From contig JAUWNS010000013.1 of NCBI GenBank assembly GCA_030612485.1, positions 1-23,712 on the forward strand: a stretch of DNA of 23,712 bases, read 5' to 3'. The notes under the pieces were generated by a model that saw only the letters and a list, made by a program, of their open reading frames with translations, had not been told where the DNA came from and ran no database searches. Source of the stretch: Candidatus Bipolaricaulota bacterium. GTDB lineage: Bacteria; Bipolaricaulota; Bipolaricaulia; UBA7950; UBA9294. A program made the translations under genes and the position numbers. Positions 8,519 through 15,315 of this stretch are shown piece after piece (the first letter of the stretch is position 1; each line of letters opens with the position of its first letter).

Positions 8519-9418
8519 TCATAACCGCACCGCTTCTGATCCCTTCTGAAGCGCTCGCTCACAGGCATTGCGCATAACCTCGACCGGTGCTGGTTTTCCG
8601 GTCCATATTTCAAACGCAAGCGCTCCCTGTTGCACGAGCATCTCCAATCCACTGATAGCAGATGCCCCCGATCTTTGAGCCTGCTCAAGCAACCGCGTTT
8701 GAAGCGGGTTATAGACTAGATCGAACACAGTAAGGTGCGCTGGGATGGGCACGTCAGGAGACCAGATCGAGTGCTCCATATGGGGCCACATCCCAACTGT
8801 TGTTGCGTTGACCAGCAGATCGGCGGCGCGGGCAGATTCAACGAGTGTCTCCGGCGTGAGTGATCGAGCACGTAACAGGGATCTTTCTTGGAGACGGTGG
8901 TCCAGCTCCGCGATGAGTGCTTGAGCTCGGGCTACCGTGCGGTTTAGCACCACAATCTTTCCCTTTCCCGATCGCAAAAGAGCGTAGACCACTGCCCGGG
9001 CTGCGCCCCCAGCCCCAATAACTACGGCATTTTTTAGTCCCCGTAGGGCAACCCCTTTATGCTCTAGGGCGGCGATAAACCCCTGGTTGTCTGTGTTGTC
9101 GCCTTTGATAACCGTTGAGGACTCTTTTTTTTCGATGACAAGGGTATTGACTGCACCGAGGTCCCTAACATTGGGAGGAACAGAATCGAGCATGGAGATC
9201 ACCGCCTGTTTATGCGGTACGGTCACGTTGGCGCCACGGAAGCCCAGCGCGACCAGACCACGCACGGCCGCCTCAACATCTCCCGGAGCCACGGGCAACG
9301 GAACGTAGCGCCAGTTCAGCTCCAGGGCGTCGAAAGCCGCGTTGTGCATCGCCGGTGAGAGTGAATGCTCGACCGGCCAGCCGATCAGTCCGACGAGCTG
9401 CGTCTGTCCATCAACCAT
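8519..9418 (-). CDS. aroE: Shikimate dehydrogenase
   Basis: AroE reduces 3-dehydroshikimate to shikimate with NADPH. The 299-residue protein has SLSP (shikimate-binding serines, about 19-22), NVTVPHK with catalytic Lys70, GDNTDNQGF with catalytic Asp110, the dinucleotide loop GAGGAARA near 133, NRT at the adenosine-phosphate pocket (suggesting NADP), [16 protein letters not shown], and the C-terminal GLEMLVQQ. The ATG overlaps the aroA stop by 8 nt with GGAG about 7 nt upstream. It closes the first half of the supraoperon; the next translated element is trpL. The C-terminal tail is slightly longer than usual but otherwise the protein looks ordinary. Confidence 0.96.
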   Translation of the reverse strand: MVDGQTQLVGLIGWPVEHSLSPAMHNAAFDALELNWRYVPLPVAPGDVEAAVRGLVALGFRGANVTVPHKQAVISMLDSVPPNVRDLGAVNTLVIEKKESSTVIKGDNTDNQGFIAALEHKGVALRGLKNAVVIGAGGAARAVVYALLRSGKGKIVVLNRTVARAQALIAELDHRLQERSLLRARSLTPETLVESARAADLLVNATTVGMWPHMEHSIWSPDVPIPAHLTVFDLVYNPLQTRLLEQAQRSGASAISGLEMLVQQGALAFEIWTGKPAPVEVMRNACERALQKGSEAVRL

Positions 9419-10700
9419 AAGAAGCTCCGATTTTTTGCATTACTTCAGCAAACCCGGGAAAGGAATCGCTTATGCAGTCAGTACTCTTGATCACAACCCC
9501 TTCCTGTGCGATCAGGCCGGCCACGGCCAGGGCCATTGCCAGCCGATGATCACCGTGACTATCGACCAGACCGCCGTGCAGCACGGTTGGCCCTTCCACG
9601 GCAAATCCGTCCGGTCTCGTCTCGATCCGTGCTCCGAGGGCACGCAGCTCCTCCACCACAGTGGCGATGCGGTCAGTCTCCTTGACGCGCAGCTCCGCCG
9701 CGTCGCGCACGATGGTCGTTCCCTCAGCTTGCGTTGCCGCCATTGCCAGGAGAGGAAACTCGTCGATCATCCGCACCACCGTATCACCCCCGATCTCTAC
9801 ACCGTGAAGCGCTGAGGCTCGGGCGGTCACGTCAGCCACCGGTTCGTTCCCCTGTGTGCGTTCGTTATGCACAGTAATATCGCCCCCCATTCCTTGTAGC
9901 ACGTCGAGGAGACCGGTGCGGGTGGGATTGATACCCACACCGGCAATGGTGACCTTGGATCCTGGCACGAGTAGGGCAGCGACGAGCGGAAACGCCGCCG
10001 ATGAAATATCGCCGGGTATGAGTAACGAGAGAGGAGAGAGGGAGGAAGGGCTCAGGGTGACTGATAGTTCGTCCGTCTCGATCGAAGCCCCCATCGCAGC
10101 AAGCATACGCTCGGTGTGGTCACGGGCCGGCCCCGGCTGGCAGATGGTGGTAGGGCCATCGGCATATAGTCCTGCCAACAGCAGCGCGCTCTTGACCTGG
10201 GCACTAGGGATGGCCAGGGTCTGATCGACGCCTTGCAACTCTCGCCCACGAACGGTGAGGGGAGCATGTCCATCGGTCTCCTCGATCTCGGCCCCCATCC
10301 GGCGGAGCGGGTCGCCGACACGGTACATCGGGCGGCGGAGCAACTGTGGATCACCGGTGAGCACACTCATAAATGCTTGGCCGGCCAAGATACCTGTCAA
10401 GAGCCGCATCGTCGTGCCGGAGCGGGCACAGTTAAGCGGTGCAGCAGGGGCTTCTAGTCCGTATAGCCCACGCCCGTGGACGGTCAAGGTGGTCTCATCG
10501 TGGGCCTCGACCCCAACGCCCAGGGCGCGGAGGCAACCCAGAGTTGCCAGGCAGTCGCCGCAGGGGAGAAAGCCCTTGACCTGTGTCACCCCATCGGCCA
10601 GGGCCCCGAGCAACAGTGCCCTATGAGAGATCGATTTGTCCCCCGGGACAGATACGGTTCCGTGTAACGACACCTTGGACTTCACGGTCAATTGGCTCAT
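9411..10700 (-). CDS. aroA: EPSP synthase (3-phosphoshikimate 1-carboxyvinyltransferase)
   Basis: AroA joins PEP and shikimate 3-phosphate to EPSP, the substrate of AroC. The 429 residues are normal for the family. Motifs in order are GDKSISHRALLLGAL (Lys22, substrate and PEP contacts), ARSGTTMRLLTGIL near 92-105, AELRVKETDRI in the C-terminal half, and DHRLAMALAVAGL near 391. The phosphate-loop region SGTTMRL follows the Bacillus-type pattern more than the enteric NAGTAMRP. A stretch rich in Ser, Leu and Pro near residues 218-230 comes from a purine-rich run on the coding strand's complement and looks like a lineage-specific loop. The ATG overlaps the tyrA stop by 4 nt. Confidence 0.97.
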   Translation of the reverse strand: MSQLTVKSKVSLHGTVSVPGDKSISHRALLLGALADGVTQVKGFLPCGDCLATLGCLRALGVGVEAHDETTLTVHGRGLYGLEAPAAPLNCARSGTTMRLLTGILAGQAFMSVLTGDPQLLRRPMYRVGDPLRRMGAEIEETDGHAPLTVRGRELQGVDQTLAIPSAQVKSALLLAGLYADGPTTICQPGPARDHTERMLAAMGASIETDELSVTLSPSSLSPLSLLIPGDISSAAFPLVAALLVPGSKVTIAGVGINPTRTGLLDVLQGMGGDITVHNERTQGNEPVADVTARASALHGVEIGGDTVVRMIDEFPLLAMAATQAEGTTIVRDAAELRVKETDRIATVVEELRALGARIETRPDGFAVEGPTVLHGGLVDSHGDHRLAMALAVAGLIAQEGVVIKSTDCISDSFPGFAEVMQKIGASYG

Positions 10701-11557
10701 GGGAACATCGCCCTCCGTTTCTCCTGAACGCTACTCAGTACAACGCGCATCTCCTCTTCGTCCCCCGCCTCCACAAGGCGGGTCAGGTCATGCAGCTTTG
10801 CCAGGTAAACGTGAAGCGCCTTTAGAACCTCATCCCGGTTGGTAAGGAGGATATCGAGCATCATGGTCACATCACTGCTGGCAACGCGTGTCGTGTCGCG
10901 GAAGCCGCCCGCCACGATCTCCCACACCGCTGGGTCGGTAGAGGTTGTGGCATCCGCCGAAGCAACAAGGGCGCAGGCAAGCAAGTAGGGTAAGTGGCTG
11001 ATGGTGCCGACCAGGTAGTCTTGGCGTCCTGGTTTAAGGACCAGCGGGTGAGCACCGATGGCTTCGACCAACGCCTGGCCCAGCTCCAGCGCTGCCTTTG
11101 AAGTGCGCGGTAAGGGGCTGAGAATGAACGTACAGCCCTGGTAAAGCCCAGGGTCTGCTTCTTCAATCCCCGATCTTTCCTTACCGCACATCGGGTGTCC
11201 ACCCAACGGTTGAACGTGATGAGGAAGCCGCGCCATCTTCTCGACGATGTCCTTCTTAGTGCTGCCCAGATCCATCAGCAAAGATCCTTCGGACAACAGC
11301 GATCCAATCTCGGACAATTGCTGCATGATGACGTGCACCGGCGTAGCCAGGACAACGACATCGGCCCCGTCTATACCGCCCGTCAAATCTGTTGTCCCGC
11401 GGTCGATCAGACCGCGGCCTGCTGCTGTCTCAATCGTCTCTTCCCGTGGTGCTATCCCGATGACCGTGCGGCACTTCCCTTGCAACGCCCCGGCCAGGGA
11501 GCCGCCCATTAGGCCAAGACCCACGATGGCTACTCGGGCTTCTATTAGTCTTTTCAC
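10697..11557 (-). CDS. tyrA: Prephenate dehydrogenase
   Basis: TyrA oxidatively decarboxylates prephenate to 4-hydroxyphenylpyruvate (or arogenate to Tyr in some lineages). I place the start at GTG 11557, which overlaps the aroF stop as GTGA; a longer in-frame reading to 11740 lies inside aroF and translates to Arg-rich nonsense. The resulting 286 residues match a monofunctional TyrA. The Rossmann loop GLGLMGGS is at 13-20, ATPVH near 71, DLGSTK near 97, GGHPMCGKE near 119-127 and [11 protein letters not shown] in the helical C-terminal dimer domain carry the conserved histidines. No chorismate mutase fusion and no obvious ACT domain are present; the mutase is the separate aroH gene. Prephenate or arogenate preference cannot be settled here. 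Confidence 0.94.
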   Translation of the reverse strand: MKRLIEARVAIVGLGLMGGSLAGALQGKCRTVIGIAPREETIETAAGRGLIDRGTTDLTGGIDGADVVVLATPVHVIMQQLSEIGSLLSEGSLLMDLGSTKKDIVEKMARLPHHVQPLGGHPMCGKERSGIEEADPGLYQGCTFILSPLPRTSKAALELGQALVEAIGAHPLVLKPGRQDYLVGTISHLPYLLACALVASADATTSTDPAVWEIVAGGFRDTTRVASSDVTMMLDILLTNRDEVLKALHVYLAKLHDLTRLVEAGDEEEMRVVLSSVQEKRRAMFP

Positions 11558-12567
11558 AGGACCCTTCCCACTGCCTCGGCGATCGGCTTCAGGTTGCGCA
11601 TCAGTGCGGCAAACCGCTTCGGCTTGAGTGACTGAGCCCCGTCGGAGAGGGCCTCTTCGGGGTGCGCATGCACCTCGACGATCAATCCGTCGGCACCAGC
11701 AGCGATAGCCGCGCGCGAAACGGGTTCCACCAGTTCCCACTTGCCCGTGGCATGGCTTGGGTCAACGATGACTGGAAGATGACTGAGTTGCTTGAGAAGC
11801 GGCACGGCGCTGATGTCGAGCGTATTGCGAGTATAGGATTCAAAAGTACGGATACCGCGCTCACAGAGGATGACACGATCGTTCCCGTGGGAGAGGATAT
11901 ACTCGGCGGCCATGAGCAACTCCTCGATGGTGGACATCATCCCACGCTTGAGGAGGACCGGACGATGAGCTTTGCCGACGGCGTGCAACAGCGTGTAGTT
12001 CTGCATGTTCCGCGCACCGATCTGTAGAATGTCGGCATAGGTGGTCACCAGCGGAACCAACTCGGGGTCCATTACCTCGGTGACGATCCGCAACCCCGTC
12101 TCTTGACGCACCTTGGCCAGAATGCGCAGTCCTTCTTCTCCTAAACCCTGAAAACTGTAAGGTGAAGTGCGCGGTTTGTACGCGCCGCCGCGCAGTATCT
12201 TGGCCCCGTGCTCCTTGACGGCATGGGCGGTCTCGAGCATCTGGTCGAGGCTCTCCACGGCACACGGCCCCGCCATCACCACCAACTGCTGCTCACCAAT
12301 ATTCACTCCATCGACCGAGACGATGGTGTCTTGGGGGTGAAACTCACGGCTGGCTCGCTTGAAAGGCTTAGTGATGGGCATCGTCTTCTCGACACCGTCG
12401 AGTAGTTCGAGCTGCTCGCGATTCAGCGGACGGCCGTTGCCGATAATGCCGACGATAGTTCGTTCTTCACCCTGTGAGATGTGTGCCTGACAGCCCATCT
12501 GCTCAATACGGGCAGTGACATTGGCAATCTGCGCCGTGCTTGCTCCTTTCTTCATCACGATCATCAT
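11554..12567 (-). CDS. aroF: DAHP synthase, type I-beta with N-terminal regulatory domain
   Basis: This is the entry enzyme of the pathway, condensing PEP and erythrose 4-phosphate to DAHP. Residues 1 to about 68 form a ferredoxin-like regulatory domain like that of Thermotoga maritima DAHP synthase, where Tyr and Phe bind; the rest is a TIM barrel. GPCAVES holds the metal ligand Cys102, [13 protein letters not shown] is at 131-143, and DPSHATG (His272), EVH (Glu298) and SDGAQSL (Asp309) give the remaining metal ligands. Length (337) agrees with the Thermotoga type. The ATG overlaps the pheA stop by 4 nt with AGGAGG 7 nt upstream. Feedback by Phe/Tyr is inferred from the family; it would complement the leader-peptide control of the operon. 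Confidence 0.95.
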   Translation of the reverse strand: MMIVMKKGASTAQIANVTARIEQMGCQAHISQGEERTIVGIIGNGRPLNREQLELLDGVEKTMPITKPFKRASREFHPQDTIVSVDGVNIGEQQLVVMAGPCAVESLDQMLETAHAVKEHGAKILRGGAYKPRTSPYSFQGLGEEGLRILAKVRQETGLRIVTEVMDPELVPLVTTYADILQIGARNMQNYTLLHAVGKAHRPVLLKRGMMSTIEELLMAAEYILSHGNDRVILCERGIRTFESYTRNTLDISAVPLLKQLSHLPVIVDPSHATGKWELVEPVSRAAIAAGADGLIVEVHAHPEEALSDGAQSLKPKRFAALMRNLKPIAEAVGRVL

Positions 12568-13442
12568 TCAGTTCCCTCCTGACCCTTAGATTTGTCCAAC
12601 GTAGCACCGTCCTCTTCGAGAACAGGTGTTGTCGCGGCAGGATACGATCCTAACAACTTGACAAACGAAGAACGCCGCAGCAGCCCCATAATTGCGGACT
12701 CGCACTGGGGGTCCTGACAGTGTCCTTCAAAATCCAGGTAAAAGTGGTATTGCCAGGGACGATTGAGGCGCGGGCGCGACTCGATTTTGGTGAGGTTGAT
12801 GCCACGCTTGCTCAATTCTCCCATACACGCGTACAGCGCTCCTGGTTGATGGGGAGTAGTGAAGACAAGAGAAGTCTTGTTGCGCTGTGCACGTGGTGGA
12901 GCCTCCAGGGAAAGGACAAAGAAGCGTGTGTAGTTGAACGGGAAGTCCTCAGTATCCCGGTCGAGGATCTCCAGACCGTATAGATCGGCAGCCAATTTGC
13001 TAGCGATCACGGCCGTGCCTATCTCCGGGTTTGCCGCCAAGTCGCGAGCGCTGGCTGCCGTATCGATCGTGGTCTCGGGGGTCAGTCTGTGATTTGCCAG
13101 GTAGCGCTGGCACTGCGACAACGCCTGCGGGTGCGATCGCACCCGCTTCAAGTCGGAGAGCTGAGCTCCAGGAGGGGCGAGCAACATGTGCCGCACGTGC
13201 AGGATCACTTCGCCGTAGATGCGCAAGTCGTGTTCCATCAACAATTCATACGACTGGTTTACAGAACCGGCAACAGCGTTCTCCATCGGCAACATTGCGT
13301 AGTCAGCCTCGCCCGCCTCCACCGCGACGAACATGTCAGAGAATGTTGCGCAAGGAACGGGTATGGCCTCCGGCCCGAAGAACTGGTGGATGGCCTCCTC
13401 GGAATAGGCCCCAGCAATACCTTGAAAGATCACTCTGGACAT
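12564..13442 (-). CDS. pheA: Prephenate dehydratase with ACT domain
   Basis: PheA converts prephenate to phenylpyruvate, the committed step to Phe. The 292-residue protein has the dehydratase domain at about 1-178 with the catalytic NYTRF motif at 170-174 and the ENAVAGS segment at 54-60. It continues into an ACT domain with GALY at 201-204 and ESRP at 221-224, the motifs that bind Phe for feedback inhibition in this family. There is no N-terminal chorismate mutase domain, consistent with a separate aroH two nt upstream. GAGGAGGG stands 6-7 nt before the ATG. The last 25 residues are a charged tail that looks unconserved. Confidence 0.96.
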   Translation of the reverse strand: MSRVIFQGIAGAYSEEAIHQFFGPEAIPVPCATFSDMFVAVEAGEADYAMLPMENAVAGSVNQSYELLMEHDLRIYGEVILHVRHMLLAPPGAQLSDLKRVRSHPQALSQCQRYLANHRLTPETTIDTAASARDLAANPEIGTAVIASKLAADLYGLEILDRDTEDFPFNYTRFFVLSLEAPPRAQRNKTSLVFTTPHQPGALYACMGELSKRGINLTKIESRPRLNRPWQYHFYLDFEGHCQDPQCESAIMGLLRRSSFVKLLGSYPAATTPVLEEDGATLDKSKGQEGTE

Positions 13443-13444
13443 AT

Positions 13445-13813
13445 TTATCCCTCCTCTACTAAGTCGGGTCGCAATGTACGAGCCCTGCCCAGGTACACAT
13501 GCCGGATTTGATCGGCGCGCAGGTCAGTGTTCCAGAGCACCAGTACCCGGATGCAACGTGGCAGGCTCTTCGCAACAGCCATCTCCTGCACACACAAGAG
13601 CGGTGTAGTTTCCCAGCCCATCTCGTGGGCCGCGCGTGCCGGATAGGCCGTATCCAGGTCAGGGGTGACAGTAAAAATCACACTGGCCACATCCTCCAGC
13701 CGCAGGTCGTTTAAAGCAGCGATTCGCTCCAGTAACTCGCGCGTCGCCGCGATGATGGCCCTTGAGTTGTTGACCTCTACACAGATAGCACCACGAATTC
13801 CGTAACATCTCAT
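13445..13813 (-). CDS. aroH: Monofunctional chorismate mutase, AroH class
   Basis: This enzyme rearranges chorismate to prephenate for the Phe and Tyr branch. The 122 residues match the Bacillus subtilis AroH trimer class rather than the all-helical AroQ class: YGIRGA (Arg7), TPDLDTAYPARA near 50-61, CVQEM (Cys74, Glu77), CIRV (Arg89) and QIRHVYL (Tyr107) align with the known active-site residues. An open frame continues upstream to an ATG at 13885, but that codon lies inside the intrinsic terminator and the extra residues are unlike the family. I therefore choose ATG 13813, which has AGGA 8-9 nt upstream; ATG 13822 and 13819 are less likely. It is the first structural gene of the supraoperon, 53 nt after the attenuator. 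Confidence 0.94.
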   Translation of the reverse strand: MRCYGIRGAICVEVNNSRAIIAATRELLERIAALNDLRLEDVASVIFTVTPDLDTAYPARAAHEMGWETTPLLCVQEMAVAKSLPRCIRVLVLWNTDLRADQIRHVYLGRARTLRPDLVEEG

Positions 13814-13865
13814 TTTCATCATCCTGTAGAAGAAACCTCTTTTCGATCCTTTCCTATCTCCTTCC

Positions 13866-13896
13866 AAAAAAAAGACCACAGGCATTGCCTGTAGTC
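13866..13896 (-). terminator. Intrinsic terminator of the aromatic-operon leader (attenuator)
   Basis: In the minus-strand transcript GACUACAGGC (13896-13887) pairs over 10 bp, with one G-U, to GCCUGUGGUC (13883-13874) around a 3-nt AAU loop, followed by eight U (13873-13866). It stands after the leader peptide and before aroH, so it is placed to stop transcription before the structural genes. No gene ends here on this strand other than the leader ORF, so it is an attenuator rather than an ordinary end-of-gene terminator. Confidence 0.9.
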
Positions 13897-13901
13897 GTCT
13901 G

Positions 13902-13956
13902 CTGGCTTTCTTACTCGTGCTACCTAATCGCTACTAGGTTAGCACGGGAAAGCCAG
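13902..13956 (-). promoter_or_regulatory. Leader hairpin (1:2) with competing antiterminator segment
   Basis: CUGGCUUUC-type arms pair over 9 bp (13948-13956 with 13902-13910). Inside, a second 11-bp stem with one bulge forms between 13935-13946 and 13916-13926. The 5' arm overlaps the last codons and stop of the leader peptide and begins 5 nt after its aromatic codons. The segment CCUAGUAG (13938-13931), which spans the leader stop, can instead pair with CUACAGG (13894-13888), the 5' arm of the terminator, over 7 bp with one bulge. A ribosome stalled on the aromatic codons would block the outer 1:2 arm and favour this antiterminator, whereas one at the stop codon would cover it and let the terminator form. 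The structures are seen; the switching is inferred. Confidence 0.7.
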
Positions 13957-14032
13957 TATCAAAAAAGTACCAATAGAAGCTGACGGAGCTGCTCGAAAAC
14001 CTACTCTTTGAAGTCCGCTCTACCTCTATCAT
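13934..14032 (-). CDS. Leader peptide rich in Phe, Tyr and Trp (aromatic-operon attenuator)
   Basis: A 32-codon ORF starts with ATG at 14032 and ends in TAG at 13934-13936. Residues 18-28 read SFYWYFFDTGF: six consecutive aromatic codons (13978-13961) covering all three aromatic amino acids, plus another Phe at 28. GGAGGT lies 3-4 nt before the ATG. The same frame is open further upstream to an ATG at 14122 (62 codons), but that start lies before the best promoter and has a poor ribosome site. The peptide ends inside the first leader hairpin, and the terminator and aroH follow. The layout equals the enteric pheA and trp leaders, but the codon run would sense Phe-, Tyr- and Trp-tRNA jointly, which suits an operon making all three products. 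Confidence 0.85.
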   Translation of the reverse strand: MIEVERTSKSRFSSSSVSFYWYFFDTGFPVLT

Positions 14033-14041
14033 CGTACCTCC

Positions 14042-14070
14042 ATCATAGAGGGAACCTCCTAGCTTGTCAA
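14042..14070 (-). promoter_or_regulatory. Promoter of the aromatic supraoperon
   Basis: On the minus strand a perfect TTGACA (-35, 14070-14065) is followed after 17 nt by TATGAT (-10, 14047-14042), five of six matches. The expected start lies at about 14036-14034, only a few nt before the leader-peptide ATG at 14032. If this is the used promoter, the leader mRNA is leaderless or nearly so, and the GGAGGT at 14036-14041 would not be transcribed. A second TTGACA at 14103-14098 has no matching -10. Confidence 0.7.
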
Positions 14071-14212
14071 GGGGCCGCATTGCCTCACGCGTGCTGCTGT
14101 CAAGAGTCAGTTGCCCAAACATCCTGATTTAACCATCCCCTAGCTTCCTCAGGGCCGTCGGCCGGGGGGTAAGTTTTCTTCTCAATACACCCTCAGTTGC
14201 AAGTCGCGCTTC

Positions 14213-14246
14213 CTTTTTTTCGTTGCCGTGCGGATAACACTTGACA
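14213..14246 (+). repeat. Promoter-upstream element, copy A (before lacI)
   Basis: The run CTTTTTTTCGTTG followed by a GC-rich spacer, GGATAAC and TTGAC is repeated at 23455-23486. By eye 28 of 32 aligned positions agree, with one 2-nt gap. Here its end is the -35 box of the lacI promoter. The T-run falls at about -62 to -56 relative to the expected start, where a distal A/T-rich UP-type contact could be. It is in a divergent intergenic region, so it is not the U-run of a terminator for an upstream gene. Confidence 0.7.
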
Positions 14247-14269
14247 TGCGTAATAAATTGCGCTATGGT
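14241..14269 (+). promoter_or_regulatory. Promoter of the lacI-sugar operon
   Basis: TTGACA (14241-14246), 17 nt, then TATGGT (14264-14269), four of six -10 matches. The expected start at about 14276 falls inside the 40-bp palindrome that begins right after the -10 box, so a bound repressor would block the promoter directly. Confidence 0.75.
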
Positions 14270-14309
14270 GGTAATCGTTTACCGTAATCGATTACGGTAA
14301 ACGATTACC
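14270..14309. promoter_or_regulatory. Perfect 40-bp palindrome: triple LacI-family operator
   Basis: The whole 40 bp equals its own reverse complement, centred between 14289 and 14290 on a CpG. It reads as three 14-bp LacI-type boxes sharing one base at each junction, centres 13 bp apart: GGTAATCGTTTACC (14270-14283), CGTAATCGATTACG (14283-14296) and GGTAAACGATTACC (14296-14309). Each has the central CG and near-symmetric arms of LacI/GalR-family sites. It lies between the -10 box and the Shine-Dalgarno of the adjacent lacI gene. Binding by that protein and autoregulation are inferred. I see no second copy elsewhere in the window. Confidence 0.85.
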
Positions 14310-14319
14310 AGGAGGGTTA

Positions 14320-15315
14320 ATGGCAACGATCAAGGATGTAGCAGCACGGGCAAAGGTATCTGTAGCGACTGTTTCTCATGTTGTTAACGGTACACGAAAG
14401 GTTGCCCCGGCGACCATCCAACGCGTCCGCCAGGCGATGAAGGAGCTCGATTATCACCCTAACGCTGTTGCTCAGTCACTGCGCACACAAAAGACCAATG
14501 TAATTGGAGCTGTTATCTCAGATATCACAAACCCCTTCTTTGCCACGTTGATCAGAGGAGCAGAAGACGCGGCCATTGAAGCAGGATACTCCCTTATAGT
14601 GTGCAACAGTGATGAATCTTTGGAAAAAGAGGATCGCTACGTCCGGCTTCTGCAACGTCGACAGATAGATGGGCTCCTCATCTCTCCGGTAGGAGATGGC
14701 TCCCACTCCGTCGTTCACGAGCTCCCCAAGTGGAAGATCCCGTTCGTGTTCGTGGATCGCCGGGTGGAGGAGATAGCAGCCGACGTTGTGCTCTCCGATA
14801 ACGTTCAAGGGGCCTACCAGGCGACTAAACATCTCATCGAACAAGAGCACCGCCTCATCGGACTTATCCTCGGGATCAAGGGAGCGACGACCACCGAGGA
14901 ACGGCTGGCGGGTTATCGGAAGGCGCTCGATGAGGCCGAGATCCCCGTATCCGAAGAGCTGATCGCATACGGCGGGTACAGGCAGGAGGGCGGACGGACA
15001 ACAACCGAGGAGTTCCTCGCCCTTCCCAAGCCGCCGAGCGCGATCTTCAGTACGAACAACCTGATGACGGTCGGGGCGCTCAAGACCCTCGCGTGCCGCA
15101 AGATCGTCGTTCCGCAGGGCATGGCAGTGGTGAGCTTTGATGACCTCGATCTCGGTGAGCTCTTTCAACCGCCGCTCACCTCGGTCACCCAAAATCCTTA
15201 TGAGATCGGAAAGATCGCTATGGGTATCCTCCTTGCCCGGTTTGATAACGGTGAGGAAGGAGCGTTTGAGGAGGTTCGTGTGCCGGTGATGCTTAGAGTG
15301 CGGGGGTCGACGTGA
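14320..15315 (+). CDS. LacI/GalR-family transcriptional regulator of the sugar cassette
   Basis: The 331-residue protein begins with a typical LacI helix-turn-helix and hinge (MATIKDVAARAKVSVATVSHVV; then NAVAQSLRT near 49-57), followed by a periplasmic-binding-protein-like effector domain (IGAVISDITNPFF near 63-75, IDGLLISP near 115-122, FSTNNLMTVGAL near 245-256, VSFDDLD near 272-278). GGAGGG is 4-5 nt before the ATG. It should bind as a dimer in the cytoplasm and repress its own operon through the 40-bp palindrome just upstream, releasing when a sugar or catabolic intermediate binds. Its stop overlaps the GTG of the aldolase gene, so regulator and enzyme are co-translated. The effector cannot be read from sequence; the closest guess is the substrate of the downstream isomerase or aldolase. 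Confidence 0.93.
   Translation: MATIKDVAARAKVSVATVSHVVNGTRKVAPATIQRVRQAMKELDYHPNAVAQSLRTQKTNVIGAVISDITNPFFATLIRGAEDAAIEAGYSLIVCNSDESLEKEDRYVRLLQRRQIDGLLISPVGDGSHSVVHELPKWKIPFVFVDRRVEEIAADVVLSDNVQGAYQATKHLIEQEHRLIGLILGIKGATTTEERLAGYRKALDEAEIPVSEELIAYGGYRQEGGRTTTEEFLALPKPPSAIFSTNNLMTVGALKTLACRKIVVPQGMAVVSFDDLDLGELFQPPLTSVTQNPYEIGKIAMGILLARFDNGEEGAFEEVRVPVMLRVRGST

Noticed and set aside
8407..8688. 93-codon minus-strand frame overlapping the end of aroE, with a hydrophobic C-terminus that looks like a membrane segment.
   Set aside because: It lies mostly inside aroE in another frame, and the hydrophobic part is the out-of-frame reading of the trpL region. No ribosome site.
10697..11740. 347-codon form of tyrA starting inside aroF.
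   Set aside because: The extra 61 residues are an Arg-rich out-of-frame reading of aroF; GTG 11557 gives the family N-terminus just before the Rossmann loop.
13934..14122. Longer 62-codon version of the aromatic leader starting at 14122.
   Set aside because: Same frame, but its start lies upstream of the best promoter, has no well-spaced Shine-Dalgarno, and its first 30 residues look like random translation. Kept only as an alternative.
13860..14320. T-box riboswitch in front of the aromatic operon.
   Set aside because: No T-box core sequence and no specifier-loop structure; a translated leader with aromatic codons explains the terminator better.
14518..15192. 224-codon antisense frame within lacI, and a 184-codon antisense frame at 20922-21476 within the isomerase.
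   Set aside because: Both are shadows of strong, motif-bearing genes in GC-rich DNA; no ribosome sites and no recognisable domains.
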